Below, in pieces: positions 25,999 to 36,630 of a DNA stretch of 64,000 bases. The notes below the pieces were generated by a model that saw only the letters and a program-made list of their open reading frames with translations, ran no database searches and had not been told where the DNA came from. This DNA is from JAGQRJ01 sp041402045 (GTDB lineage: Bacteria > Planctomycetota > J058), in the NCBI GenBank assembly GCA_041402045.1, contig JAWKSZ010000001.1, forward strand, positions 124,001 through 188,000, read 5' to 3'. The position numbers were made by a program, and so were the translations under genes. Within the stretch, counting starts at the first letter, position 1, and each line of letters starts with the position of its first letter.

Positions 25999-26746
25999 GC
26001 GGGGATACGCAAACCCACAGGTGTTCGGCGCGGTCTTCGCCACCGAGGCTCGAATCGGCTGTGCCTCTCCAATCCGGCGCGTGTGCCCTCACAGGGGTAG
26101 GGGCGGGGCTTATCCCAGGAGTGTTCGGCACGCAGCGTGCGCCAGGCGCGTGGCGCACTGGCCAGCGCGGAGCTCTTCTGCGCCGGCGTTGCCCTCACAC
26201 AACGTAGGGGCGGGGCTTGTCCCCGCCCGGTATGTGCGTCCCTCCACCCTTCGGAGTGGAGGGTCTACCCGCGGCGCCTGCTCAGAGCTCCGCCGCAAGG
26301 GAGGCTCGTGGGACGCACGCACCCGGGCGGGGACAAGCCCCAATGCCCCCTACCCTTTGCGGAAGCGGGCCGACGCCCGCATGGGCGGGGGTAAACCCCG
26401 CCCCTACCCCGTGAGGGCACACTTCCGCGCAGGCGGTAAGGAGGAAACTCCGCCGACGTTCACCTCAAACGTGGAAGGCCGTCCCGAACACCTGTGGGAT
26501 AAGCCCGGATAGGCCCCGCCCCTACGCGGGACGTGGACGCCGCGTCGCGACGAAGGGCTCCGCACTCGTCGCCGCCGCTGAGGATCGTGGCGCAGGCTCC
26601 TGGGCTCGGCTCCACCTCGTCGGGGCGCGCCGCCCTCCCCGATCGAGCGGAGCCTACCTACCTCGCCGGCCAGCGGGAGCGGAGAGGGTCGCGTCCTTCG
26701 CGCCCTCGGGGGCGCGCGACCTCTCTCCGCCCCCAGTCCGGCGAGT
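25999..26746. repeat. Non-coding region with a nested ~485-bp inverted repeat
   Basis: No convincing gene lies between the barrel gene and the PhyH gene. The outermost arms are perfect over 15 bases: 26014-26028 (CCCACAGGTGTTCGG) and 26484-26498. Inside them, about 30 bases at 26081-26111 (GTGCCCTCAC...GGGGCGGGG) pair imperfectly with 26392-26422, and 19 bases at 26212-26230 (GGGGCTTGTCCCCGCCCGG) pair perfectly with 26323-26341. A small hairpin (CCTCCAC/GTGGAGG) lies at 26241-26262. Motifs like GTAGGGGCGGGG recur. It resembles stacked extragenic repeats rather than one element. Confidence 0.7.
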
Positions 26747-27502
26747 ATGCTCGGGGCCGTGACGTTGACCCCCGAGGACGTGGACGCGTTCTTTCGCGAC
26801 GGCTACCTGGTCCAGCGCCAGGTGTTCGGCCCCGAGGAGCTGGCGCCCCTGCGGCGCTGCTTCGCGCGGATCCAGGCCGAGGGCGCGACCCTCGGCGCGG
26901 AGACCGGCATGCACCTCGGCGCGCGCTTCGTGTTCGAGGGGCAGGCGCTGCACCGGGTGGTGTGGGCGGGGGCGCTGGAGGAGGAGCTGCTCGCGATCGG
27001 GCAGGACCCGCGGCTGCTCGGGCCGGTGGGCCAGCTCCTCGGCAGCGACGAGGTCGTACAGCTCCTGAACCAGTGCCACTTCAAGCTCCCGGGGGACGAG
27101 GTCGCCTTCGCCTGGCACCAGGACAGCCAGAACCGGCACTTCGGCACCCCGGACTGGACCGACGTCAACGGGCGGGGGAGCTTCGTGCAGACGATCCTCG
27201 CGGTGGACGACGCCCCGGCGGACAGCGGGCCGCTGGAGGTGTTCCCCGGGTCCTGTGCCCTGGGCCACCTGGGGCTGACCTGGGACAACGTGCTCCCGGA
27301 CGGCCTGGGCGAGCCCGTGGCGCTGACCGCCACGGCGGGCGACGTGCTGTTCTTCGGGCCCTACACGATCCACGGCTCGGGGCCCAACCGCTCGCCCTAC
27401 CCGCGGCGGGTGCTGATCAACGGCTACGCCTGCCCCGGCGCGAATCGCTTCGTGTACCCTGGCGCCGGTACGGGCCGCCCGCTGCGGGTGCCGCCCGCCT
27501 GA
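26747..27502 (+). CDS. Phytanoyl-CoA dioxygenase family protein
   Basis: A 251-residue Fe(II)/2-oxoglutarate enzyme. FRDGYLVQRQVF at the start is typical of PhyH proteins. The iron site is WHQDSQ (His-x-Asp) with the distal His in YTIHGSGPNRS and the 2OG-binding Arg in PRRVLING. Bacterial members hydroxylate small molecules such as ectoine or natural products; no such pathway is visible nearby. The ATG has no clear ribosome site; a GTG four codons on is the alternative start. Confidence 0.82.
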   Translation: MLGAVTLTPEDVDAFFRDGYLVQRQVFGPEELAPLRRCFARIQAEGATLGAETGMHLGARFVFEGQALHRVVWAGALEEELLAIGQDPRLLGPVGQLLGSDEVVQLLNQCHFKLPGDEVAFAWHQDSQNRHFGTPDWTDVNGRGSFVQTILAVDDAPADSGPLEVFPGSCALGHLGLTWDNVLPDGLGEPVALTATAGDVLFFGPYTIHGSGPNRSPYPRRVLINGYACPGANRFVYPGAGTGRPLRVPPA

Positions 27503-27515
27503 GCGAGGAGCGACC

Positions 27516-27539
27516 ATGACTGCTGAGGCCCGCCGGTGA
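27516..27539 (+). other. Seven-codon mini-gene coupled to the symporter
   Basis: An ATG with GAGGAG five bases upstream opens a seven-codon frame (Met-Thr-Ala-Glu-Ala-Arg-Arg) whose TGA overlaps the GTG start of the symporter (GTGA). It could be a leader that couples translation, or the remains of a longer N-terminus after a one-base indel, since the only good ribosome site serves this ATG. Confidence 0.4.
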
Positions 27540-29227
27540 CGGGGCTGTTCCTGGCCGAGTTCGGCGGCCTCGACTGGGCGATCGTCGTGGGCTACATGCT
27601 CGGCGTGCTCGGCCTCGGCGCCCTGGTCTCGGGCAAGTCCGAGGACCAGGAGGACTACTTCCTCGGCGGGCGCAGCATGCCCACCTGGGCCGTGACCCTC
27701 TCGGTGCTCGCGACCTCGCTCAGCGCGGCGACCTACGTCGGCGTCCCGCAAATGACCTTCGCGGCGGGCGGCGACCTCAGCTACCTGATCCTGAACGTGG
27801 GCGGGCTGCTGGGCACCGTCGCCGTGGCGTGGCTGTTCCTGCCCCGGCTCTACGCCGCGGGCACGACCACGATCTACGGGGCCCTCGAGCAGCGCCACGG
27901 CGAGGGCGGCGTGATCGCGGCCAGCGTGGCGTTCTTGTTCGGCCGCTTCCTGGCCTCGGGGGCTCGGCTGTTCATTGCCGGGATCGCCTTCAGCCACCTC
28001 CTGTTCGACGACCTGAGCACGCCCTCGATCGTGACCGCGATCGTGCTGTTCGGGGTCGTGGGCACGGCATACACCTGCATGGGCGGGATCCGCGCCGTGA
28101 TCTGGACCGACACCCTGCAGATCCTGCTCGTCGTCGGCGCGGCCCTGGCCTCGATCTGGTTCCTGCTCGACGCGATCCCCCTCGGCGTGGGCGAGCTGTG
28201 GGACGTCTTGCAGCAGGACGAGAAGCTGACCGTGGTCAAGAGCGGCTTCGGGCCTACAGGCTACGACTGGGCCGCCGGCTACACGATCCTCACCGCCTTC
28301 GCGGTGATCCCGCAGTACATGGGGAGCTACGGCTGCGACCAGGACCTCGTGCAGCGCATGCTGACCACCAAGAGCGCCTGGCGCTCGAGCCTGTCCCTGG
28401 TGGTGTCCCAGGTGATCGGGATCCCCGTGGTGCTCCTGTTCCTGGTGATCGGGCTCCTGCTCTCGGTGTTCTACGGCCACCCCGAGCTCATGGGCGCCGC
28501 CGCACCCCACGACGCGCTCCTCGACGACCGCGGGGTCTACCCCCAGTTCCTCAAGAACCACATGCCGACCGGGCTGGCCGGGCTGGCCATGGCGGGCATG
28601 TTCGCCGCCGCCATGAGCAGCCTCGACTCGGCGGTGAACGCGCTGGCGTCGAGCCTGGTCGCGGACGTGATCCGTCCGCTCAAGCGCCACCTCGGCGGCG
28701 AGGCGGCGGCGACCCCCACGGCGCCAGCCCTGCCCAGCGTCGCGCCGCAGGAGCCCGGGGTCTCCGCGACCCCGGGCTCTCCCTTCAGCCCGCCGACGAC
28801 CGCCGAGCCGGGCCGCGAGGCCCCGCGGAGCACCCCAGACGAGGACCTGGGCGCCCCGCGGATCGCAGTGGTCGCCTCGGGCGCGATCCTGGTCGTGTTC
28901 GCGGTGGTCGCGGCCCTGGTCCAGCAGGGGGGCAAGACCCGGCTGATCGACTTCGCGCTGGGGGTCATGACCTTCGCCCTCTCGGGGCTCCTGGGGGTGT
29001 TCCTCGCGACCCTGCTCACCAAGCGCGGCAACGTCTACTCCCTGATCGCGGCCCTGATCGCCGGCGCCGTGGCGATCTTCGTGATCCAGAAGGCGACGCC
29101 CCTGGCCTGGCCCTGGTGGATGCTCTTCTCGACCCCCGTGAGCTTCGGCGTGTGCTGCCTGGGCTCCCCCCGCTCCGCCGAACCTCGAGGTGAGGTGAAA
29201 GCCGAGGGGGGGGTCGGCGTTCAGTAG
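27536..29227 (+). CDS. Sodium:solute symporter (SSS family)
   Basis: A 563-residue membrane protein with about 13 helices. The first helix region (GLDWAIVVGYMLGVLGLGALVSGK), then DYFLGGRSMPTWAVTLSVLA and SAATYVGVPQ, fit the SSS fold with its Na+ site in the SxxT region. Between helices 11 and 12 there is a disordered Pro-rich insert of about 65 residues, longer than usual. Substrates in this family include sugars, proline, pantothenate, urea and sialic acid; I cannot choose among them. A sirtuin gene follows 20 bp downstream, and the PhyH gene is 33 bp upstream, so the four genes may be one operon. Confidence 0.85.
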   Translation: MTGLFLAEFGGLDWAIVVGYMLGVLGLGALVSGKSEDQEDYFLGGRSMPTWAVTLSVLATSLSAATYVGVPQMTFAAGGDLSYLILNVGGLLGTVAVAWLFLPRLYAAGTTTIYGALEQRHGEGGVIAASVAFLFGRFLASGARLFIAGIAFSHLLFDDLSTPSIVTAIVLFGVVGTAYTCMGGIRAVIWTDTLQILLVVGAALASIWFLLDAIPLGVGELWDVLQQDEKLTVVKSGFGPTGYDWAAGYTILTAFAVIPQYMGSYGCDQDLVQRMLTTKSAWRSSLSLVVSQVIGIPVVLLFLVIGLLLSVFYGHPELMGAAAPHDALLDDRGVYPQFLKNHMPTGLAGLAMAGMFAAAMSSLDSAVNALASSLVADVIRPLKRHLGGEAAATPTAPALPSVAPQEPGVSATPGSPFSPPTTAEPGREAPRSTPDEDLGAPRIAVVASGAILVVFAVVAALVQQGGKTRLIDFALGVMTFALSGLLGVFLATLLTKRGNVYSLIAALIAGAVAIFVIQKATPLAWPWWMLFSTPVSFGVCCLGSPRSAEPRGEVKAEGGVGVQ

Positions 29228-29247
29228 GTCCTGGACTGGAGGTCGGC

Positions 29248-30108
29248 ATGTCGCTCGACGTCACCCCCCTGGCGGAGGCCCTCGAGGCTGCGCCCACCCT
29301 GCTCGTGGTCACCGGCGCCGGGATCAGCCTGGCCAGCGGGATCCCCACCTTCCGCGGCAAGGACCCGGGGGCGGTGTGGAGCGAAGACGTCATGACCATG
29401 GGCACGCGCGGGTTCTTCGAGCGCAACCCCGTCGAGTCCTGGCGCTGGTACCTGAGCCGCTTCGGCAAGCTGTTCGACAAGCTCCCGAACCCGGGGCACG
29501 AGGCCCTGGTGACCCTCGAGCGGTGGTGCGCCGAGCGCGCGCCGTTCCTGCTCGTGACCCAGAACATTGACGGCCTGCACCGCAAGGCCGGCTCCCAGGC
29601 CCTGGTCGAGGTCCACGGCACCGCCGAGCGCGTGCGCTGCGCCCGCGAGGGCTGCACCTTCGGCGCCCCCGAGGGGTCCCTCGCCCGGGAGGCCGTGGAC
29701 TTCGCCGCGTTCCTGGCCGACCCCTGCGAGGCGACGCTCCCCACCTGCCCCGCCTGCGGCGAGTACGTGCGGGCCCACGTGCTGTGGTTCGACGAGACCT
29801 ACGACGGGCACCTGGACTTCGGCTACGAGCGCGTACTCGAGGCCGCCGGGAGCTTCGACGTGATCCTGTTCGTGGGCACCTCGTTCTCGGTGGGGGTGAC
29901 CGAGCTGCTCCTGCACCAGGCGCTGCTGCGCGAGTGCCCGCTGTTCGTGGTCGACCCGGTGCAGGCCCCGGACCTGAGCCGCTACACCCACTACCGCTCG
30001 TGGCCCGACATTCACGAGGTCAGGCGCTTCCCCCCGCCCCGGTTGACCCACCTCAAGGGCGCGTCCGAGGAGCTGCTCCCCGCGCTGTGCGCGGCGCTGG
30101 GCGCGTGA
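29248..30108 (+). CDS. Sir2-family NAD-dependent deacylase
   Basis: A 286-residue sirtuin. TGAGISLASGIPTFRG binds NAD, TQNIDGLHRKAG gives the Asn-Asp pair, EVHG has the catalytic His, and the zinc is held by two Cys pairs (RCAREGC and CPACG). FVGTSFSVGV is the second NAD-binding motif. Sirtuins deacetylate lysine or remove longer acyl groups, or transfer ADP-ribose. The residue set gives no clear sign of desuccinylase (no Tyr-x2-Arg seen). The next gene is a tandem copy overlapping by GTGA. Confidence 0.88.
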   Translation: MSLDVTPLAEALEAAPTLLVVTGAGISLASGIPTFRGKDPGAVWSEDVMTMGTRGFFERNPVESWRWYLSRFGKLFDKLPNPGHEALVTLERWCAERAPFLLVTQNIDGLHRKAGSQALVEVHGTAERVRCAREGCTFGAPEGSLAREAVDFAAFLADPCEATLPTCPACGEYVRAHVLWFDETYDGHLDFGYERVLEAAGSFDVILFVGTSFSVGVTELLLHQALLRECPLFVVDPVQAPDLSRYTHYRSWPDIHEVRRFPPPRLTHLKGASEELLPALCAALGA

Positions 30109-30957
30109 ACCTCGAGCCGCTGGTCGCCGCCCTCGCCGACGCGCCGCCGCCCAACGTGCTGGTGCTCACCGGCGCCGGGGTCAGCCTCGCCAGCGGGATC
30201 CCCACCTTCCGCGGCAGCGACCCCGGGGCGGTGTGGAGCACCGACGTCACGACCCTCGGCACTCGAGCCTACTTCGAGCGCGACCCCGTGGGCTCCTGGC
30301 GCTGGTATCTGGCGCGGTTCGACGGCCTGCGCGGGGCGACCCCGAACGCCGCGCACCACGCCCTGGTCCAGCTCGAAGCCTGGCTCGCCCCGCGCCAGGG
30401 CGACTTCAGCTTCCAGGGCGACTTCCTGCTCGTGACCCAGAACGTCGACGGCCTGCACCGGGCCGCCGGGTCGCGGGCGCTGGTCGAGGTCCACGGCCGC
30501 GCCGATCGTGTGCGCTGCAGCGTCCGCCACTGCGTCCACGGCGCCCCCGAGGGCACGCTCCCCCGCGACCAGGTCGACCTCGCGCAGTTCGCGCGGGACC
30601 CGCGCTCCGAGACCCTCCCCCGCTGCCCCGCCTGCGACGCGCTCCTGCGGCCGCACGTGCTGTGGTTCGACGAGACCTACGGCGAGCACGAGGACTACGG
30701 CTACCTGCGGGTGCGCCGGGCCTGCTCCAGCTTCGAGGTCGCGCTGTGCGTGGGCACCTCGTTCTCGGTGGGGATCACCCGACTCGTGCTGAACCAGGCG
30801 CTCAGTCGGGAGCAGCGCCTGTCGTGATCGACCCGGGGAGGGCCCCGAGCTGCCCCGCCCTCGCGCTTCGCGCCTTGGTCCCGCGCCGCAGGCGGAACAC
30901 CTCCGCGCCCCGGCGGAGGAGGCGCTCCCCGCGCTCTGCGCGGCCCTCGGCTGCTAG
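30105..30957 (+). pseudogene. Second tandem sirtuin, frameshifted near its end
   Basis: Its GTG overlaps the first sirtuin's stop. It repeats all motifs: TGAGVSLASGIPTFRG, TQNVDGLHRAAG, EVHG, zinc Cys pairs and CVGTSFSVGI. The frame ends early at 30827. The expected continuation, PVVIDPG, appears in another frame at about 30815, and AEEALPALCAAL appears in a third frame ending at the TAG 30957, in line with the end of the first copy. Two one-base indels between 30810 and 30850 explain this. The gene is either recently damaged or misread. About 60% of aligned positions look identical to the first copy, so it is an old duplication. Confidence 0.75.
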
Positions 30958-32561
30958 AGCCCGTCCGCCGCCAGGCCCGCGGCGGCGAACAGCCGCGCCA
31001 GGTTCCGGCGCGTGGCGGTGTGGTGGCCGGCGTCGAAGAGCTCGGGCGGCAAGGGCGCGTGGCCCTCGCGCACCCGCTCCAGGAGCTCGGTGGGCGCGCC
31101 GAGGGCGGACGCCTGCCCCAGGAGCCCGTCGAGCTCGGCCTCGCTCAGGTTCGCGTGCACCGCCGGCTGCAGCAGCGCGCGCACCGCGAAGCGCGCGGGG
31201 TCGGGGCTGGCCTCGGCCAGGGCCACCGCGGCGTCGGGCCCGAGCTCGCCCTTGGCGGTCAAGAGCCGGGCGAGGAGCCCCGAGGCGTTGGCGTAGGTGC
31301 TCGCGCACAGCCGGCCGTTGAGGAAGGACGTCGCGTTCCCGGCGTCCCAGGTCGCGTCGGCGGCCGTCGGGTCCAGCGCGCAGGCCACCCCGCGCCGCGC
31401 GTCCACGAACAGGCACCAGGCGTGCCCCTGGCGCACGAGCACGTCGTGGGTCCCGTAGAGCGGGATCAGGAAGGTGTCCGCCAGCCCGGGGGCGGCGCGC
31501 TTGAGCCCCTGGTAGGCGGCGCACACCATGCGCACGTAGTGGCGACACACCACCTCCAGCTGCGCCGGGAGCAGCAGCGCGCGCAGGAGCGCCGGGGTCG
31601 GGGCCAGGTCGTGGGCCAGGAGCTCCTGCACCTCGCGGGCGTGGCGCTCGAGGACCGCGTGGATCCGAGCCTCGTCCTGGGAGTCGTAGACCTCCTGCAG
31701 CTCCTCGACGCTCAGGGTGTCGGGGTAGCCGCGGCAGGCCCGGCACACGATCAGGAGCGCCAGCCGCGCCGCCTGCCAAGGCTCGAGCTCGCCGAGGCTC
31801 GCCGGCCCGCCCACGAGCTCGCGCTCCTCGGGGTCCAGGCTCTGGAACGCCTCCTTGACCGGCGGCAGCAGGCGCCGGGCGCGCTCCTTGACCCCCACCT
31901 TGCGCAGCCGCGCCAGCTCGTCGGGGCTCAGCTCGGCGCGGGTGGCGAAGCGGGCCATGTCGGGGGCGGACTCGATCGTGTGCAGCGCGCGCACGAGCGC
32001 CGAGGAGAGCGGCTCGCCCTGGGTCTCGGACAGCGCAGCCCAGGGCACGAGGGTCAGCCCGGGGACCTCGCGCTCCTGGGCGAACCCCCAGCGCAAGGCC
32101 TCGCGCCGCGGGGTCTCAAGCCCGCGCCCGGCGAAGTAGCCCTCGAGGGTCTCGAGCGCCTCGCGCTCCTTGGCCCCGATCCGGAACAGACGAAACAGCC
32201 CGCTGTCGTAGCGCGCGGTCATGGACGCCATGCTGAAGGCGAGCTCCGGGCTGCAGCGCTGGTAGAGCGCGGGCACGCACTCGTAGACCCGCCAGCAGAG
32301 GTCGAGCAGCCCCTCGGGATCCCGCGGGCGCTTTCGCAGCCAGGCGTCGATCCGCCCCAGGGCAGCCGGGGTCTGGACCTGGGCCGCGCGGGCGGCGCTC
32401 CACACGGCCTTGGTCTCCCGCGCGCTCACCGTCCCGTCGGCCCAGGCCACGTAGACCGCGGGGAACACGAGCAGCGCGCTCACGTCGTCGAGGGGGAGCC
32501 CCGCCGCGACGAGGTCGGCGGCGAGGCGGGGGTCGCTCACGGGGCAGATCGGGAAGCTCAT
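30954..32561 (-). CDS. Large protein of unknown function with TerB-like N-terminus
   Basis: A 535-residue soluble, largely helical protein. Residues 30-60 (YVAWADGTVSARETKAVW) resemble the acidic metal-binding turn of TerB-like domains (D-G-x-x-x-x-x-E). Later segments include CWRVYECVPALYQRC and, near residue 400, HAWCLFVDARRGVACALDPTAADATWDAGN, which could be a transglutaminase- or papain-like core (His and Asp with nearby Cys); split for caution, this is only a resemblance. The ATG overlaps the stop of the Rieske gene, so the two are coupled. Family unassigned. Confidence 0.6.
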   Translation of the reverse strand: MSFPICPVSDPRLAADLVAAGLPLDDVSALLVFPAVYVAWADGTVSARETKAVWSAARAAQVQTPAALGRIDAWLRKRPRDPEGLLDLCWRVYECVPALYQRCSPELAFSMASMTARYDSGLFRLFRIGAKEREALETLEGYFAGRGLETPRREALRWGFAQEREVPGLTLVPWAALSETQGEPLSSALVRALHTIESAPDMARFATRAELSPDELARLRKVGVKERARRLLPPVKEAFQSLDPEERELVGGPASLGELEPWQAARLALLIVCRACRGYPDTLSVEELQEVYDSQDEARIHAVLERHAREVQELLAHDLAPTPALLRALLLPAQLEVVCRHYVRMVCAAYQGLKRAAPGLADTFLIPLYGTHDVLVRQGHAWCLFVDARRGVACALDPTAADATWDAGNATSFLNGRLCASTYANASGLLARLLTAKGELGPDAAVALAEASPDPARFAVRALLQPAVHANLSEAELDGLLGQASALGAPTELLERVREGHAPLPPELFDAGHHTATRRNLARLFAAAGLAADGL

Positions 32562-32872
32562 GGGAGCGTGATCTTCGCCACCGAGCCCTCGAGCGCCAGG
32601 GGCAGGCGCTTCATGCGCTGCTTGGACTTCCCCGTGGGCTTGCCCTTGCGACTGAAGGTCCAGGCGTGGAGCGGGCAGCGGAAGAAGCAGCCGCGGGCGC
32701 CCGAGCCGAGCATGACTCGGCCCTTCTTGGGCTTGTGCGGGCAGCGCGCCCACAGCGCGCGCACGCGCTTCTTCCCGCGCACGAGCCACACGTGGTGCGC
32801 GCGCAGGAGCACCGCCGCGCCCGGGCGCGCGAGCTGAGGGAAGTCGTCGAGGTCGACCCGGAGCTTGGCCAT
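32558..32872 (-). CDS. Rieske [2Fe-2S] protein
   Basis: A 104-residue ferredoxin-type protein. The cluster ligands are Cys44 and His46 (CPHK) and Cys66 and His69 (CPLHAW), spaced as in Rieske domains. It is unusually basic (Lys/Arg-rich between and after the ligands). No signal peptide, so it is cytoplasmic. It is coupled by ATGA to the large unknown protein downstream and may feed electrons to it or to an unlinked oxygenase; both are inference. Confidence 0.8.
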   Translation of the reverse strand: MAKLRVDLDDFPQLARPGAAVLLRAHHVWLVRGKKRVRALWARCPHKPKKGRVMLGSGARGCFFRCPLHAWTFSRKGKPTGKSKQRMKRLPLALEGSVAKITLP

Positions 32873-32951
32873 GCCCTACGGTAGGGCGCCGCCGTCAAAC
32901 GCCACGCTCGGCGCAGCAGGACGCGCCGCGGGCGCCAGGGGCGCGGGTCGT

Positions 32952-33671
32952 TCATGCCCAGACGCTACTCGGCCTCGGTCGGCGCGTCAGCGCGCCGAGG
33001 GTCCGGCGCGCGGCCAGGCCCAGCACCGCCAGCGCGGCGAAGGCGCCGAGGCCGAGCACCAGGAGCCGCGCCGGGCGGGTGACCTCCTGCCCGAGGTAGG
33101 CGTAGGCGAAGCCCGCGGGCACCTGGCCCAGGAAGGTCGCCCACACGAAGGGCCAGGCGCGCACCCGGGCGGCGCCCGCGAGGTAGCTCACCGCGTCGAA
33201 GGGCACGAAGGGCAGGAGTCGGGCCACGAGGATCGTGCTCGCGCTGCGCCGGGCGAGGAGCGCCTCCAGGCGCGCGCGCTGGGCCTCGCTCACCAGCCTG
33301 CGCAACAACGGCTCGCCCAGGGCCTGGCCGAGCACGTAGCAGATCCAGGCCGCGAGGGTCGCCTGGGCGATCGAGAGCAGCCCGCCCAGCCCCCAGCCGA
33401 ACAGCCAGGAGTTGGTCCAGGTCACGAGCACCGCGGGGATCGGCGCGGCCAGGGCCTGGGCGATCATGAGCGCCGTGGTCATGAGCGGCGCCCACGCGCC
33501 CTGCTCGCCGCCCCAGGTCCGGAGCGCGGCGAGGTCCCCCGCCCACAGCAACCCGACCCCGCGCCCGAGCGCCTCGCGGACCCCGGGGGAGAGCGCGCAG
33601 GCCAGCCCCAGCCCCGCGAGCGGGGCCAAGGACGCGAGCCTCAGCCCCCAGCCGATCCGCCCCGCGCTCAG
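32952..33671 (-). CDS. TVP38/TMEM64 (DedA-like) membrane protein, probable CTG start
   Basis: About 239 residues with five to six helices. The core ALAAPIPAVLVTWTNSWLFG, ILVARLLPFVPFDAVSYLAG and GQVPAGFAYAYLG are typical of the SNARE-associated/TVP38 family, related to DedA lipid transporters. No ATG or GTG is found near the start of homology; a CTG overlapping the oxidase stop as CTGA is the best candidate, parallel to the GTGA and ATGA couplings elsewhere in the window. The role is likely lipid handling in the inner membrane. Confidence 0.75.
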   Translation of the reverse strand: MSAGRIGWGLRLASLAPLAGLGLACALSPGVREALGRGVGLLWAGDLAALRTWGGEQGAWAPLMTTALMIAQALAAPIPAVLVTWTNSWLFGWGLGGLLSIAQATLAAWICYVLGQALGEPLLRRLVSEAQRARLEALLARRSASTILVARLLPFVPFDAVSYLAGAARVRAWPFVWATFLGQVPAGFAYAYLGQEVTRPARLLVLGLGAFAALAVLGLAARRTLGALTRRPRPSSVWA

Positions 33672-34795
33672 GCGAACCGCCCGGGGTCGAGGAACGCGAT
33701 CCCATGCCCGGTCTCGCCCTCGAGGGCCAGGTCCGCGAGCACCTCCCCCAGGAGCGGCGCGAACTTGTAGCCGTGCCCCGAGAGCCCGGCGCAGAGCGCG
33801 ACCTGCGGGTGCTGGGGGTGGAGCCCCAGGGCGAAGTGCTCGTCGGGGGTCAGGGTGTAGAAGCACACCGCGTGGCGGGTGATCCGGCGCTCGAGCCCGG
33901 GGAGGCTGCGCTCCAGGTAGGTGAGGACCGGCGCCGAGTCCTCCGGGTGCAGCCCGCGGTCCAGCGCGTCGGGGTGCGCGACCGGGCGGCCTCCGGAGTG
34001 CTCGGCGAGCTTGAGCTCGGGGTCGTCGCCCCGGCGCGGGAACCCGTAGAACACGCCGCCCGGCCCCTCGCACAGGAACACCGGGAAGCGCGGGGCGCGG
34101 TAGGCGGCGTCGGCGCAGGGCACCCACAGCAGCACCTTGCGCAGCAGGGTCAGCGGCAGCTCCAGCCGGCACAGCTCGGGCGCCCAGCCCCCGGGCGCGA
34201 GCACGAGCCGCCGCGCGCGCACGGGGCCTGCGGCGGTCTCGACGCGCACGCCCTCGCCCTCGGGGGTCCAGCCCGTGACCGCGGCCTGGCGCAGCTCCGC
34301 GCCGTGACGGCGCGCGAGGGCCACGTGGGTTCGGATCCCCTCCTCCACCGCGAGGACCCCCGCCTGGGGGTCGAACACCGCGCGCTCGTCCGCCGCGACC
34401 CGAAACGGCGGGAAGCGCTGGGCGACCTCCTTGGCGCTCAGCTCCTGCAGCTCGAGCCCGTGGGCCTCGGCGCTGCGCGCGGCCCCCACGAGCACCTTGG
34501 AGTCGGCGGGCCCGATCTGCAGCAGCCCGGTCGGCGTGTAGAGCGCCCGCCCGCTGGCGCGCTCGAGCTCGGCCCACAGCGCGAAGGAGCGCCGCAGGAG
34601 CGGCACGTAGTCCGGGGCCTCCATGTAGGCCAGGCGGATCACCCGGGTCTCGCCGTGGGAGCTCCCGCGGTCGTGCCCCGGGGGGTGGGGGTCGAACCCG
34701 ATCGCGCGGGCCCCGCGCCGGGCGAGGTGGTAGAGCGCGGCGGAGCCTGCGGCACCAACCCCGACCACCGCCACGTCGCAGTCCCAGCCGCTCAT
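33668..34795 (-). CDS. Monomeric sarcosine oxidase / N-methyl amino acid oxidase
   Basis: A 375-residue flavoenzyme. VAVVGVGAAGSAALYHLARRG binds the FAD ADP part, followed by SSHGETRVIRLAY and, near the end, CFYTLTPDEHFALG, whose Cys is the covalent FAD site in MSOX/SolA enzymes. GLSGHGYKFAPLLG is the terminal FAD motif. It oxidises N-methyl amino acids such as sarcosine or N-methyltryptophan to formaldehyde and H2O2. It is upstream of, and coupled to, the TVP38 gene, and diverges from pckA. Confidence 0.87.
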   Translation of the reverse strand: MSGWDCDVAVVGVGAAGSAALYHLARRGARAIGFDPHPPGHDRGSSHGETRVIRLAYMEAPDYVPLLRRSFALWAELERASGRALYTPTGLLQIGPADSKVLVGAARSAEAHGLELQELSAKEVAQRFPPFRVAADERAVFDPQAGVLAVEEGIRTHVALARRHGAELRQAAVTGWTPEGEGVRVETAAGPVRARRLVLAPGGWAPELCRLELPLTLLRKVLLWVPCADAAYRAPRFPVFLCEGPGGVFYGFPRRGDDPELKLAEHSGGRPVAHPDALDRGLHPEDSAPVLTYLERSLPGLERRITRHAVCFYTLTPDEHFALGLHPQHPQVALCAGLSGHGYKFAPLLGEVLADLALEGETGHGIAFLDPGRFA

Positions 34796-34895
34796 GAGCG
34801 CGCCTCCCCGAGGCCCCAGCCTACCGGGCGCGGGGGTGTCCGCCAGACGCTGGGAATTCCGCCAACCTCCGGTGAGCCGTTCCCGCACCTCTTCC

Positions 34896-34924
34896 TTGTA
34901 GACCGGCGCAAACTGGCGTAACGT
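34896..34924 (+). promoter_or_regulatory. Possible sigma-70-type promoter for pckA
   Basis: TTGTAG and TAACGT are separated by 17 bases and lie 28 bases before the pckA start, in a locally AT-richer stretch. Each box matches consensus only partly (about three to four of six), so this is a weak prediction. Confidence 0.25.
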
Positions 34925-34951
34925 CTCGCCTTCCAGCCCTGGAGGTGCCCC

Positions 34952-36535
<1,584 letters not shown>

Positions 36536-36553
36536 CGCGCGCTCGAACTCCTA

Positions 36554-36580
36554 CGCGGGCGAGGCGTTGCCTCGCCCGCG
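36554..36580 (+). terminator. Hairpin terminator of pckA
   Basis: A perfect 11-bp stem (CGCGGGCGAGG / CCTCGCCCGCG) with a CGTTG loop, 18 bases after the pckA stop, followed by TTCGCGTTGG without a long T-run. Confidence 0.7.
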
Positions 36581-36630
36581 TTCGCGTTGGTTCAGGGCAG
36601 CTCCGCTGGCTCGTCTTCCCCCGGGTGGGC

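Noticed and set aside
26530..26746. Short plus-strand frames before the PhyH gene that might be small genes
   Set aside because: No ribosome site, biased Arg/Pro composition and no conserved motif.
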